A stretch of DNA of 64,000 nt from Muraenolepis orangiensis. Its lineage: Eukaryota > Chordata > Actinopteri > Gadiformes > Muraenolepididae. The translations under genes and the position numbers were made by a program. Location: positions 14,738,192 through 14,802,191 of the forward strand of contig CM051015.1 in the NCBI GenBank assembly GCA_027704905.1, written 5' to 3'. The notes beneath the pieces were generated by a model. It worked only from the letters and a program-made list of their open reading frames with translations, was not told the origin of the DNA and did not search any database. Below are positions 10,453 to 21,960 of the stretch, piece after piece. Every line of letters starts with the position of its first letter. The stretch's first letter is position 1.

Positions 10453-11338
10453 TTTAGTTAGTTAGTTAAGCACTTGGCTCCTCCAGGGAGCATAGGCCAT
10501 TGACAATGTTTTCCATCTCACTCGGTTGGGGGCAAGTATTTCAAGGTCTCCCAGTTTTGCCCACTCGAATAAATCTCTGCCTGGACATCCCTCCTCCACC
10601 TGTTCTTGGGGCGACCTCTTTTTCTCTTCCCTTGTAGGTTCCACTTTAAGGCTTGTTGGGTGATGTTGTTGGCTGATTTCCTGAGAGTGTGTCCTATCCA
10701 GCTCCACTTTCTTTATAGGATCTGTAGGTCAATGGGATTCTGTCCAGTTCTCTCCCACAGGTCCACATTCCTGATTTTGTCCCTCCACCAGATGTTCAAG
10801 ATCCTCCTAAGGCAGTTGTTGGTGAATGTTTGCAGTCTGGTTGTTGTTTGTTTTGTTGTTCGCCATGTTTGTGATCCATACAGTATCACCTGTTTCACAT
10901 TGGAGTTGAAGATGCATAGTTTGGTGTTAGTTGAGATGGTTTTAGAGCTCCAGATCTTCCTGAGGATGTCAAACATAACCTTGGCTTTGTTAATCCTGCT
11001 CTTTATGTCCGTGTCTGTCCTTCCTGTGGTGTCCACCACACTTCCTAGGTATGTGAAAGCTTCCACTTCCTCTAGGGGGGCGCCGTGTATGAGGATGGAG
11101 TTGCAGTTCCTTGAATGGATCTTCATCGCCTGTGTCTTTGTTGTGTTTGGTGTAAGTCCCAATTTTGCTGCTGCTTGTGTGAGTCTGTCTGTCTTCTCCT
11201 GCATTTGCATATGTGTGTGAGAGAGAAGGGCAATGTCATCCGTAGAGGTTGTCTATTTGCTCCCACATTGTCCACTGGATCCCATTTCTGTCCCCTTTGG
11301 TTGTTTCCTTCATGATCCAGTCGACTGCAAGGAAAAGG
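10453..11338 (-). mobile_element. I/Nimb-like LINE, 3' part with reverse transcriptase C-terminus
   Basis: Minus-strand coding sequence has AAAKLGLTPNTTKTQAMKI, EEVEAFTYLGSVVDTTGRTD, STNTKLCIFNSNVKQVILYG and NNCLRRILNIWWRDKIRN, the RT thumb and downstream region common in fish LINEs of the I/Nimb or related type. One in-frame stop follows LQIL (about 10710). Then RKWSWIGHTLRKSANNI continues to LPGGA. Near 11240-11270 the catalytic box is damaged by a small deletion (DNLY then frameshifted DDIALLS). The 3' end carries a (CTAA)n-type tail. A 14-bp target duplication flanks it. Confidence 0.85.
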
Positions 11339-11352
11339 AACTATAGGTAGAG
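11339..11352. repeat. Target-site duplication of LINE (right copy)
   Basis: AACTATAGGTAGAG, matching 10439-10452 exactly. Confidence 0.85.
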
Positions 11353-11410
11353 GTAGGGAGTTATGATACAGTGCAAGGCCGTTGAAGACATTGATGTTGA
11401 AAGGGTATTG

Positions 11411-11950
11411 TCAGCAGAGTTCGGAGTAAGTATGTTGGGCAGCAAAGGGGGTGGGGGGGGGTTTTAAAGCGCCTCCCGGAGGGGAAGCGGCAAACAGTCC
11501 ATGGTTGAGGTGAGAGGTGTCTTTTTTTGTGCCTTCCTCAGACACCGTTTGTGCTGGGTAGTGCTTATTGTCAGGAGGGGTAATCAAACGATGCACTTGG
11601 CTGTTTTCACCACCCTCTGCAGTGCTTTCCGGTCGAAAACAGTGCAGTTGCCGTACCACACTGTGATTCAGTTGGTGAGGATACCTTCAATGGCACACCG
11701 GTAAAAGTTCACCAGAATCTGAGGTGACCGAGGCGGCCTTTCCTCAGTCTCCTGAGGAAGAAGAGACGCTGATGAGCCTTCTTTACCAGTGAGGCAGTGT
11801 TGAGGGACCAAGAAAGGTCCTCGGAGATGTGGACCCCCAGGAATTTGAAGCTGGAGATCTCGATCTTTACGGGTGGTGGGAGGTGGGGATACAGAGGAAG
11901 TCACATTGTTACACATTGTTATTTTTTCCTGATAGTTTTCTGCCCCCTTT
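11411..11950 (-). mobile_element. CR1/L2-type LINE, 3' end of reverse transcriptase (broken)
   Basis: Minus-strand frames encode RSPQILVNFYRCAIEGILTN, then (after a stop) VWYGNCTVFDRKALQRVVKT, then SHPSHGLFAASPPGGALKP. This order (LVNFYRC..IE, WYGN, LQRVV, HGLF..LP) is the C-terminal end of fish L2-like reverse transcriptases. At least two frame breaks are present. The left end near 11400 has no clear tail. Confidence 0.8.
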
Positions 11951-12019
11951 TGTCTCTTCTGTCTTTTCCACACATGTGGGACTGCAGCACGGCCAGGACG
12001 CCATTCACCATCACACACA

Positions 12020-12415
12020 TGATGCTACCGCCTTGTAACAACTGAACTAACCCTTATAATGTCAGCTACTGTTGGAGTGCTCTTGAGCAATTGCAGCTCC
12101 CCTTCCATTAGTGTTAATGACAGGGAGTTGGGATGACCTTTCTCTTGTGTGTGATGAGCGCGGTAAGCTTTGGCGATACTGACGGTTTGTGGACGCCACG
12201 TTCCTCGGCCCCAGGCTGCTGAACGAGGCGAAGTCGGCATGTAACCAGCGGGGCGCTAGGACCCTGGAGACAGAGCTCTGTAGAGTATGATGTGTGCTTT
12301 TGTTCCAGCTGTAGTATCTTTGTCACACTCATTTTGGTCACTTGATGATGATGACGATATCGATCAACTCTAGAGGAGTGTGATGCTGTTGTTGTTAGTT
12401 GTTTTAATGGAATAC

Positions 12416-12416
<1 letters not shown>
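12020..12416. other. Unannotated stretch
   Basis: No supported gene. It may be a decayed extension of the LINE at 11411-11950. Confidence 0.3.
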
Positions 12417-12468
<52 letters not shown>

Positions 12469-12499
12469 CATGTGTCTCTGTGTGTCTCTGTGTGTGGGT

Positions 12500-12582
<83 letters not shown>

Positions 12583-12592
12583 TGAGTGTGTA
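12417..12592. repeat. (GT)n microsatellite
   Basis: Long GT runs with interruptions at about 12462-12510. Confidence 0.97.
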
Positions 12593-13437
12593 TTGATTCA
12601 GTGGACTGTCGATGACTCTGCTCAATCCACTGAGGTTAAGCTGCCGGTCACACGAGGAGCAGTCAGGTCACATGACCAGCCTGTCCTGTACCAACCCTCT
12701 GTTCAATATCCATCACGTCCTCACCCAATTACCGCTAAACGTGCTCCAAAGCCACCTCCTAATTGCTTTTTAACTTTATTGACGGAGGACATTTTCTTTT
12801 CTGCTGTTTTTAAAAATCATGAATGCTGTGCTGGACATCGAAAGGTAGCGATTAGCGCAGTCTCAACTGTGGTCTTCAGCCACCCTGAAGAAGGTGATCC
12901 ACTTCAGGGGAGGTTCTCACCCTCCTAAAGTGTGTTTGTTGGGAGGCAGAAGACCATGAGGTCCTGGTCATCTCCGTGGTCCACTATCGGTGTTCCCTTC
13001 CTGATGACCCACAGGGGGAAGAGGGGGTCCAGGAAGGTCCTCTAGGGTTCACTTTAGGACATTTCAGTCCCGATGTTGTGTCAATATCATGGTCAATACT
13101 GAATTATAGCTCTCTGGTGATGTCTACATTCTGCCAGTTTTTTCCCCCCACTTTACAATTACATAATTATGACTGCAAAGTAAGTACTATGACAGTAATG
13201 AACACGAACAGAAAGCCATGAAGCCTCAATGGGTCAGAACGACAGCGTCGTTGAAAAAAGGAGAGAACCCTGCCTTGGGATGTTGGTGAACGGATGGTGG
13301 AGATATTACATTCACATCACATTTGCTTCACATTTTTCCTGTTTATTCTTTCAGATAAAATCCTCTGTTCATCCTCTCCTTCTTTCCTGAGGCCTCTCAC
13401 TTACCTTAGCACTGCACTCTCCTGAGATATGTTGTAA
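12593..13437. other. Unannotated unique-looking stretch
   Basis: No coding homology or repeat structure recognised. Confidence 0.35.
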
Positions 13438-13490
13438 TTGTGTGTGCGCGCGCGTGTGTCTGTGTGTGTGTGTGTGTGTGTGCGTGTGTG

Positions 13491-13561
<71 letters not shown>

Positions 13562-13572
13562 GCGTGTGTGTC
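13438..13572. repeat. (GT)n/(GC) microsatellite
   Basis: GT repeats with CG steps at the left edge. Confidence 0.97.
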
Positions 13573-13659
13573 GTTAGATCTTCTGAGCTCCTCACCTACT
13601 CACACATAGACTCCTTCAGTCCTGTGGAACCTTTGCATGTCCTTTAGAAGCAGTGTTGA

Positions 13660-13815
13660 AGATGGAGAGAGAGAGACAGAGAGACATGAGGTGAGACTGG
13701 CTGATGAAAACCTTCAACCGGAATGCAGGGGGAGACAGGTGGAGAGAGAGAGACAGAGAGACACGAGGTGAGACTGGCTGGTGGAAACCTTCCACCTGAA
13801 CACAGGGGAGGACAA
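13660..13815. repeat. Two-copy tandem duplication, ~75 bp
   Basis: The block 'gagagagacagagagacatgaggtgagactggctg...' occurs at about 13665 and 13744 with few differences. Confidence 0.8.
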
Positions 13816-14014
13816 ACTAGTGACCTCGAGACTTCATGGTGGCTCTCCTGCTCCATTCAAACTGTTAACAAACAGCAAAGAGGAGTAGTTCTGCTGAATT
13901 CACCATTTTTACAACCCCCCCCCAAAAAATCCCCTTCCCCTCTGAATGCATAAAATAAAAATGACTGAAGAAAATGTACCGTTCTAAGCAACCTCAAAAG
14001 AGAAGATACCAGAC

Positions 14015-14182
14015 TTAATGGAACAGTCATACCAGACTTAAAGGAACAGTCATACCAGACTTAAAGGAACAGCCATACCAGATATAAAGGAACAGTCATA
14101 CCAGACTTAAAGGAACAGTCATACCAGACTTAAAGGAACAGCCATACCAGATATAAAGGAACAGTCATACCAGACTTAAAGG
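14015..14182. repeat. Minisatellite, 23-bp unit
   Basis: About seven copies of 'cataccagacttaaaggaacagt', with variants 'gccataccagatataaagga'. Confidence 0.92.
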
Positions 14183-14600
14183 GATAGTTCACGAATAGGC
14201 TAGGAAAATGCATGTGTAGATAATTATGTTTTCTACATATTCTGAAAATATGGTCGATTTCCGACTCCATCTAGTATTTTTTATCATTTTTATTGAAACA
14301 TTTATCGTAATTGCACTGTATTATATTCTGTATTACATATTCTATATAAATTGTCGACATCCCCGCCATGCGCCCATAGGGCTGTGCGCACCACAGGAGC
14401 CAAATTACGTTTGATGCAGAAGCGGTAACTATATTATATAACAATATTATACTTATATTATATAACTATATCATACTTATATTATATAATATATTATACA
14501 TATAGACAGCATGGGTCAGATGTTGTTGTCGAGAAATTAACAAACGTGAAAGGATGTGCTTTTTCTCTTGGCAATGCTTAGGACTTGCTCTGTAGGAGCG
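14183..14600. other. AT-rich unannotated stretch
   Basis: Contains repeated 'atactatattatataa'-like blocks at 14430-14500. No gene is visible. Confidence 0.4.
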
Positions 14601-14659
14601 TCACCGATCAGATCTGAACAGCTGATCAGATCTGAACAGCTGATCAGATAAGGCTTCAA

Positions 14660-14995
14660 CAACAGGTGATGAGCGAGTTCTCAAGTCTTCTGTTGGCTGC
14701 ACACCCAAGCTTGCCTGTCCGTCCCGGGAGGACGACAACACTTCGCCAACCACTGCCTTTGTGTATGAAGCCCTCTACACCCACATGCACACAGCTGTGC
14801 ATGGCTATGCACAGCTCCAACGCATAGCTGAAACTATGCTGGACCAGAAAGCAGCAGACGTGCTGAAAACCGTTCCATTATCGAACAACACAATCTGCCG
14901 CAGGATCGATGACATGTCCACTAATATTGTTGGACAGGTGGTGAATAAAATAAAAAGAGCCGGTCAGTTCGCTCTACAATTGAACTCACCACCAG
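14660..14995 (+). pseudogene. hAT transposase fragment
   Basis: A + strand frame gives LKTVPLSNNTICRRIDDMS and IKRAGQFALQLN. This corresponds to the segment before the first catalytic Asp in ZBED/SCAND3-type hAT transposases. The same motif is present as IPLSNNTIKRRIDDMS in the intact hAT at 39683-41614. The fragment then stops and runs into short tandem repeats. Confidence 0.75.
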
Positions 14996-15002
14996 CTAGA
15001 AG

Positions 15003-15220
15003 CTGGACATCCTTAGCACTACAGACATCCTTAGTGCAACAGACATACAGTACTTAGCACTACAGACATACAGTAAGTACTTAGCGCTACAGACGTACTT
15101 AGCACTACATACATACAGTACTTAGCACTACAGACGTCCTTAGCACTACAGACTTCCTAAGCATTCCAGACGTCGTTAGCATTCCAGACATCCTTAGCGC
15201 TACAGACATCCTTCGTGATA
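15003..15220. repeat. Short tandem repeat 'cttagcactacagaca(t/c)'
   Basis: About a dozen degenerate copies of a 16-19 bp unit. It directly follows the hAT fragment. Confidence 0.85.
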
Positions 15221-15519
15221 CAGAAGGCTAATTAACCCGCTAGCTTCTGCAATGCAACAAGGAACTCTGGTTACAACCATAAGAACCACTTTGCTTTCCT
15301 CCATTAAGCTCCTCCTCACGATGTCCCCGCCATGTTGTTCTCTGTCCATCTCACTGAAGGATCTATTTCCATTATCGCTTCCCTGAGTGGCGACAGACTG
15401 TGAATAAATAAAGAGAGCAGGGGTATTCTGTGTGTGTCTCTCTACCCTCACTGTTCACTGTCTGCAGTTGGGGAAACTGTGTTCTGTAGCCGGATATCCT
15501 CAGCGCGATACACATGACA

Positions 15520-16093
15520 AGGGAGGGTGAGGGAGGGCGAGGGAGGGCGAGGGAGGGCGAGGGAGGGCGAGGGAGGGCGAGGGAGGGAGGGGGAGGTCAA
15601 GGGAGGACGAGGGAGGCTGATGGAGATGAGGGAGGGCGAGGGAGGAAGGGAGGGTGAGGGAGAGCAAGATAGGGTGAGTGAGGGAGAGGGAGGGCGAGGG
15701 AGGGTGAGGGAGGGCGAGGGAGGGAGGGAGGGAGGCTGAGAAAGGGACGGTAAGGGTGGTAGGACAAATGAGGGGGGGTGAGGGAAGGAAAAGGAGAGGG
15801 AGGGAGGGCCAGGGAGGGCGATGGAGGGTGAGGGAGGGAAAGGGAGGGAGGGAGGGTGAAGGAGGGCGAGGAAAGGAGGGTGAGGGAGGGAGGGAAAGGG
15901 AGAGCGAGGGAGGGCGAGGGAGGGTGAGGAAGGGAGGGTGAGGGAGGGAAAGGGAGAGCGAGGGAGGGTGAGGGAAGGAGAGCAATGGAGGGCCAGAGAG
16001 GGCCAGGGAGGGAAAGGGAGGGAGGGCGAGGGAGGGAGGGAGGGAGGGTGAGGAAGGGTGAGATAGACAGACAGAAATAGAGAGAGAGACGAC

Positions 16094-16166
<73 letters not shown>
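15520..16166. repeat. Purine-only tract (GGGAGGGCGA)n then (GA)n
   Basis: About 560 bp of variants of 'gggagggcga' on the + strand, with few pyrimidines, ends in a clean (GA)n run at 16097-16165 and a G-run. The long open frames here are repeat artefacts. Confidence 0.95.
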
Positions 16167-16174
<8 letters not shown>

Positions 16175-16431
16175 AGGAGGATATGTCATATAAAATAGAC
16201 GTTCTTCTGTATTGATTTCTTTGTATCCATCACGGTGGTTCATTACCAGGTGCTGAGGTGTGACATGATCTCTCCCTCATATAGAATGTTTCACTCTTCT
16301 ATGCTAATGATGGTGCACTTATGTATTTTAAATCTCTGTGTTGATGGAGTCCTTACCAAGCTTTTCTGTGCACATAGAAAATGTTGGCAGTGGGAATCTT
16401 GAAATACAAATGGCAGGCTCTCAGTATTTTG

Positions 16432-16609
<178 letters not shown>

Positions 16610-16738
16610 ACTTCAGCTAAAGTTAGGGGGCCATGTTCTGTTCACCTGAACACCGCTTAAGGGTGTCGGTGGACAACCTGTCCACACCCGACTACTAACC
16701 AGGCTGGGCTATTGATTGGCCCTCGCCTGAACCAATCG

Positions 16739-16740
16739 AG

Positions 16741-16808
<68 letters not shown>
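16739..16808. repeat. (TGA)n trinucleotide repeat
   Basis: About 23 perfect TGA/GAT units. The apparent poly-Asp and poly-His frames are artefacts. Confidence 0.97.
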
Positions 16809-16929
16809 TATGGGAGCAGGGCAAGCAGGGACTGTTCCCTGAGAGGCCTGACTGGACCAGGTGGAGGCAGCCCGTCCAGACTCTGCTGACACAGTGGAGT
16901 CAGATGAGGACTGTCCCTGTTTGAATGGG

Positions 16930-17375
16930 TCTTTAGTGTGCCTGTGCCTCAATGCAGTCAGCTGTATTCACAGGGCCTGGGACGTCTCTGTTTAATTCAG
17001 TAGTCATTTGCTCAGCAACAAAGTGTGTGGCGATGGTTCTGGGATCAGAATGTACGACCCCATCGCCTGTCTGAATGTCACCTCTATTTCTGAACCTCAG
17101 AAAAACATCAGCGGAACGCGACACACAGAGAGGGTTTGGGAGGTGGAAGGTAGTTCATAGCTTATGCTAGTGAATAGCTTATGCTATTATCAAAAGATAC
17201 AGAAATCCTCAATTCATAATCATAATTAAATGAGCATATCTAAAAAGCTCTTTGTCTGCTTGATATGGCAACTAAATCAGAGGACAGATACCAGATGCTA
17301 GGCTAAGTCTGTGATCGATATGCTAGCCACACTAGCATAACACAGAAGTTTGGTGATTGGATTTAATATGTTTGT

Positions 17376-17378
<3 letters not shown>
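16930..17378. other. Unannotated stretch
   Basis: A 63-codon minus frame exists at 17124-16933 with no motif I can assign. Nothing else is visible. Confidence 0.3.

Positions 17379-17438
<60 letters not shown>
17379..17438. repeat. (CT)n microsatellite
   Basis: Perfect CT dinucleotide run. Confidence 0.97.
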
Positions 17439-17441
<3 letters not shown>

Positions 17442-17644
17442 TTTCTCTACCTTTAAGAACAGCAGTCAATCAGATTCACAGAAATATAATATTAAAGTAT
17501 GATGATCATGAACAAGTAATTTTTTTGTTTTTAAATGACCAAAGTACCAACAAATGAAATGTTCCATCCTATTAGCATCATGTGTTAGCAGCAGCAGCAG
17601 TAGCTGATCTATTCAGCTCTCAAAAGAGCAGCTGTGAGAAACGG

Positions 17645-18125
17645 CATCTTATATATATATATATATATATATCTTGTATGAACTTATGAGTGAACCTGAG
17701 TTTACAAGGATAACGGATAAAACAAGAATTGTTTCGAAACATTTCCGATGAGGTGGAAATCCCTCCTGTTAAAGACATGGATGAGGCTGCAGTGCAGCTG
17801 AGCTCATCTAGATAAGGAAAAGCTTTGCATTTAACACTGAGAATGAACATTGTAAACAACCTAATGACTGATAAAGAATACCTGGATGAAGTCAAAGGAA
17901 ATATGATGAAGTTTAACAACCTTTTGGGGGATTTTAAAGCTTTGCATGTGTCTTATGTGCAAAAGATGCACGAGAACGCAGGAAAAGAGGAGGATGATAT
18001 ATGGTATCAGCCGAGATGTGCGCACATAATAGCATTCCTTGCCATCGTTACAAAGTGGATATCCGATATAGAAAATGCTGACTCAATCAACTTGACTGAA
18101 GTTTCCTCTGCTCTCACCAAAGTGT
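17645..18125 (+). pseudogene. BEL/Pao-like gag fragment (tentative)
   Basis: The + frame from about 17845 encodes NNLMTDKEYLDEVKGNMM, then WYQPRCAHIIAFLAIVTKWI and ENADSINLTEVS. The pattern (LM..KEYL.EVK..., W...K......V..W....E) resembles the N-terminal gag region of fish BEL/Pao elements that precedes the DUF1759 domain. An in-frame stop upstream (about 17748) breaks it. The frame runs into a (TTTGTCTG)n repeat at 18120. Family assignment is an inference from memory of the pattern. Confidence 0.45.
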
Positions 18126-18338
18126 CTGTTTGTCTGTTTCTTTGTTTCTTTGTCTGTTTGTCTGTCTGTTTGTCTGTTTCTTTGTTTCTTTGTCTGTTTG
18201 TCTGTTTGTCTGTTTGTCTGTTTGTTTATCTGTTTGTTTATCTGTTTGTCTGTTTGTCTGTTTGTTTAACTGTTTATCTGTTTGTCTGTTTGTTTAACTG
18301 TTTGTCTGTTTGTCTGTTTGTTTCTTTGTCTGTTAGCA
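18120..18338. repeat. (TTTGTCTG)n-type repeat
   Basis: Degenerate octamer/tetramer array of TTTG and TCTG. Confidence 0.95.
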
Positions 18339-18750
18339 AAATAACTTAAAACATTGTGTACTGAATAGGAGAACACTTGGTGGTTAGATTACTTATGAGC
18401 CAAGGAACAGTTGGTTACATGTTGTTGCAGACTATAGAAATATACTCTGAATATAACTGGTCTTAAAAAGCTTTTTAAAAAAAGTTTAATTGGCCATTGG
18501 TCAAGCAGTTGTTCAGCTGTGTCTTTTGCAAACCTTTTACAAAATGTCTGCAAAGATAAATAGCATTTTATGTGTTCTTATATGTTACTCATCATTACCT
18601 TGCCATCATTAAGTTATTTTTAAACTTGAATGACTTATTTTTTTCATAGAAAAGTGAATGATGATGAATTGAAGGAAGGCATAGCAACAAGAACCAACCT
18701 GCGATTGAGTGACACTTAACACTATTACGTTTCCCATTGCTCTTTGAAAT
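18339..18750. other. Unannotated stretch
   Basis: AT-rich, no gene recognised. It ends in (AAT)n at 18752-18787. Confidence 0.35.
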
Positions 18751-18751
18751 C

Positions 18752-18787
<36 letters not shown>
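18752..18787. repeat. (AAT)n microsatellite
   Basis: About 12 trinucleotide units. Confidence 0.95.
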
Positions 18788-18788
<1 letters not shown>

Positions 18789-18974
18789 TTAATAATAGCA
18801 GCATTCAAATTATATATTATTCACCCCGGCTTGAAGCTCCACTGGCTGACACTTGAAGAACTTCAGGGCCGTAGCCGTAACATTCAGAGCATTAAGGGAG
18901 ACATACACTAAACGATTCACCACGCTCCATCCATACCATCCATATGCGTTTCACATATCACATATCACTCTTCC

Positions 18975-19750
18975 ACACTCCAAGTCTGTCCCAGATGTAG
19001 GTTCCATGTTCCCAGACATAGGTTCCATGTTCCCAGACGTAGGTTCCCCTCCAAGTCTGTTCCCAGACGTAGGTTCCCCTCAGTCTGTCCCACACGTAGG
19101 TTCCCCTCCAAGTCTATCCCAGACGTAGGTTCCCCTCCAAGTCTATCCCAGACGTTGGTTCCATGTTCCCAGAAGTAGGCTCCCCTCCAAGTCTGCCCCA
19201 GAAGTAGGATCCCCTCCAAGTCTGTCCCAGACATAGGTCGATGTTCCCAGATGTAGGTTCCCCTCCAAGTCTGTTCCCAGACATAGGTTCCCCTCAGTCT
19301 GTCCCACACGTAGGTTCCCCTCCAAGTCTATCCCAGACGTTGGTTCCATGTTCCCAGAAGTAGGCTCCCCTCCAAGTCTGCCCCAGAAGTAGGATCCCCT
19401 CCAAGTCTGTCCCAGACATAGGTCGATGTTCCCAGACGTAGGTTCCCCTCCAAGTCTGTCCCAGACGTAGGTTCCATGTTCCCAGACGTAGGTTTCCCTC
19501 AAAGTCTGTCCCACACGTAGGTTCCCCTCCAAGTATGTTCCCAGATGTAGTTTCCCATCCAAGTCTATCCCAGACGTAGGTTCCATGTTCCCAGACGTAG
19601 GTTCCCCTCAAAGTCTGTCCCAGACGTAGGTCCCATGTTCCCAGACACAGGTTCCCCTCAAAGTATGTCACAGACGTAGGTTTCCCTCCAAGTCTGTTCC
19701 CAGTCAAAGGTTCCCCTCCAAGTCTGTTCAAGATGTAGGTTCCCCTCACT
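18975..19750. repeat. Large minisatellite, ~30-bp core in higher-order pattern
   Basis: Units built from 'cccctccaagtctgtcccag' and 'acgtaggttc' alternate with 'catgttcccagacgtaggtt'. A longer block (about 180-190 bp, e.g. 19135-19300 and 19320-19450) repeats nearly exactly, so short units sit inside a larger duplicated unit. The minus-strand frames of up to 156 codons are repeat artefacts. Confidence 0.93.
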
Positions 19751-19764
19751 AATTGAACTGTCAT

Positions 19765-20516
19765 TCATCATGGAATCAGAGCTGTTCTCCATTAGGGCTG
19801 CTAGCTGCTAGGGACTCAGCTTTTTATGACCGTAAGTGTCTCAGATAAGACTATTATGGATGTTTCGCGGAACGTCACATTCTTGCTCCTTCCTTGCTTT
19901 ATGTATTTTATTTGTTCTGGTGCATATATTACCTATAATTCCAGGGGGGGGTTATCTTCTTCGGTTTAAAGGAAGGGTGAAAGCACCATTAAAACTTTAT
20001 ATGAAGGTTTCACCCTCCTTTTGAAATAGATGACCTTGGAGGATAGTTATTACCATGGGGCTGAGCTGTCATTAAAGTGTATGGGAAAAGCCTTTATGAG
20101 TCTCCTGGTATGATGAAATAGGTATTAGGTTATAAAAGGTGTGTGTATTGTTGACCAAGTGGTATGAGGGCTCGCTAACACGCTAACTACATAGGCAGCG
20201 TAGCGACCTAGCTTGGGCCTGCTTGTCCTTCTGTCTGTCTTCAACCCACTGTCCTGTCTCTCTGTCTTCAACCCACTGTCTCTCTCCACTCTCCTGTTCA
20301 TGATGGCATATCCTGTTCATGATGGCGTATCCAGATGTGATACATAGCATGAATTAACATTTTTTTACTTATTTGATCCACATATTAGTGACTGTTCTCT
20401 ATCTCTTCTTCTCTATCTTATCTTCAAACTGTTTCTGTTGCATTGTTAAACAAATGCATACTTTACGCCCTCTTTTGCACTCAAGCTTGCAGGTACACAC
20501 ATGCACGCTCATGTGA

Positions 20517-20518
<2 letters not shown>
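19765..20518. other. Unannotated stretch
   Basis: No gene recognised. Includes short duplications ('cttcaacccactgtc', 'ctgttcatgatggc'). Confidence 0.35.

Positions 20519-20604
<86 letters not shown>
20519..20604. repeat. (AC)n microsatellite
   Basis: AC run with one CC interruption, followed by a short (ACC)n at 20621-20653. Confidence 0.96.
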
Positions 20605-20689
20605 GGGTTCAGTCTGTAGAATCACCACCACCACCACCACCATCACCACCACCAGCAGTACTCTTACTATAGGAGATGGGCTGAGTTAA

Positions 20690-21960
20690 AAAGAGAGCAG
20701 CAGTGTTTATTATTCAGTAGGTTACAGCCCAGAACATGATTTATACATTACACTTGCATGGCTGTTTCCTTCAGACACGGCGCTTCATTATTTAAAGGGA
20801 CGTGCACAGTGGGGGCGGAGACCCATGCCTGCCTGAATATTATGTTTTTAATGATCACGCAGCCCAGCCCCTCTCCACATCTCCTTTAATAACCACACAC
20901 CGCCGTCCGCCCTAACCCCATTAGTCTCCACACAGAGCCCCCTGCAGGTGAACCAAAACACAATGCATCAGTGGCACCACACCTTCTTAAAGGCATTGTG
21001 TTGTTTTGTAGTGGACTTTAATCTGCTGCTATATATATAACGTCTTGGCTTCCGTAATTTGATGTATTTCAATGTAAAACTAGGATGTCAGGGTGAGATA
21101 CAAAATGTTGAAGAAGCCTGCGTTGATCCTTCAAGATGGGATTTTTTGAAAGTAGGAGCCTTTTGAGGATGCTCGACCCGTAATACCATTTTTAATTTTC
21201 TATATCTTCTAAATTGTGACTTGACACCTGAATGCTGTCGGGACCACACTCCCACCCATGTGTGATTGTGTTACAAAGTCCCTTTGGTTACTTCGGTCTT
21301 CAGGGAGGAACAGGACAGGATGTGGTCTGACCAGCCAGAGCAGGTCCTGGCTAGCCTGAAGCTAGGTGGACACTGTGCCAGTCTGACTCAGTGTTCACAT
21401 CTCCTGGGGATTCCTCCGAGGGCAGTCCTGTTTACTTGTAGCTCCATGGCTGTCAATCACATTGAATCAAATCAACAACATGCCATTGAATTGAATCTTA
21501 AAAATGCACAATGCACTCAACTGAAGGTTAGACCTGGCTGGAAGCTAGATCGTTAATGTAGTAATATTAAAAAGAAAGACTAGGACAGCACTTTAATATG
21601 TGTGGTTTCTGGCCACAATGGGTCTACAGAGGTTTGGTTAATGAAAGCAACAAGCACAACAAGTACAACGCAACAGGGAAATCACAACCTTCACACACTC
21701 ATGGTGTGAAGTCTCATGGTGTAGGATAATAAAACATACAAATAAACACAACTTATATACACAAATTATATTCACTCCTTAAGAAACAACCAAATTAAGT
21801 CACCTCATTCATCCAATTGGAGATGAGGCTATCAAGGAAGTTTGTCTTGATCGTTGAAGGTTAAGAGATATGAGGATCAATTATGAGACAACCAGCTCAA
21901 TAAGGGACAGCAATTCAGCGGTGTGATTTACTCAAACCTCTTGCATTCAGTCCACCAATA
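20690..21960. other. Unique-looking intron or intergenic sequence
   Basis: No repeat family or exon recognised. The GC-richer block 20760-20960, with 'cattatttaaag' and 'gaatattatg' motifs, could be a conserved element but nothing here proves it. Confidence 0.3.

Noticed and set aside
10606..11220. 204-codon plus-strand frame
   Set aside because: It is the antisense shadow of the LINE reverse transcriptase on the minus strand.
15500..16243. 247-codon minus frame rich in Pro, Ser and Leu
   Set aside because: Produced by the purine tract on the other strand. No start context, composition bias or homology supports it.
16695..16952. Poly-His/poly-Asp frames
   Set aside because: Translation of the (TGA)n repeat.
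16933..17124. 63-codon minus frame with VHSDPRTIATHFVAEQ, faintly like a LINE linker
   Set aside because: Too short and without diagnostic motifs.
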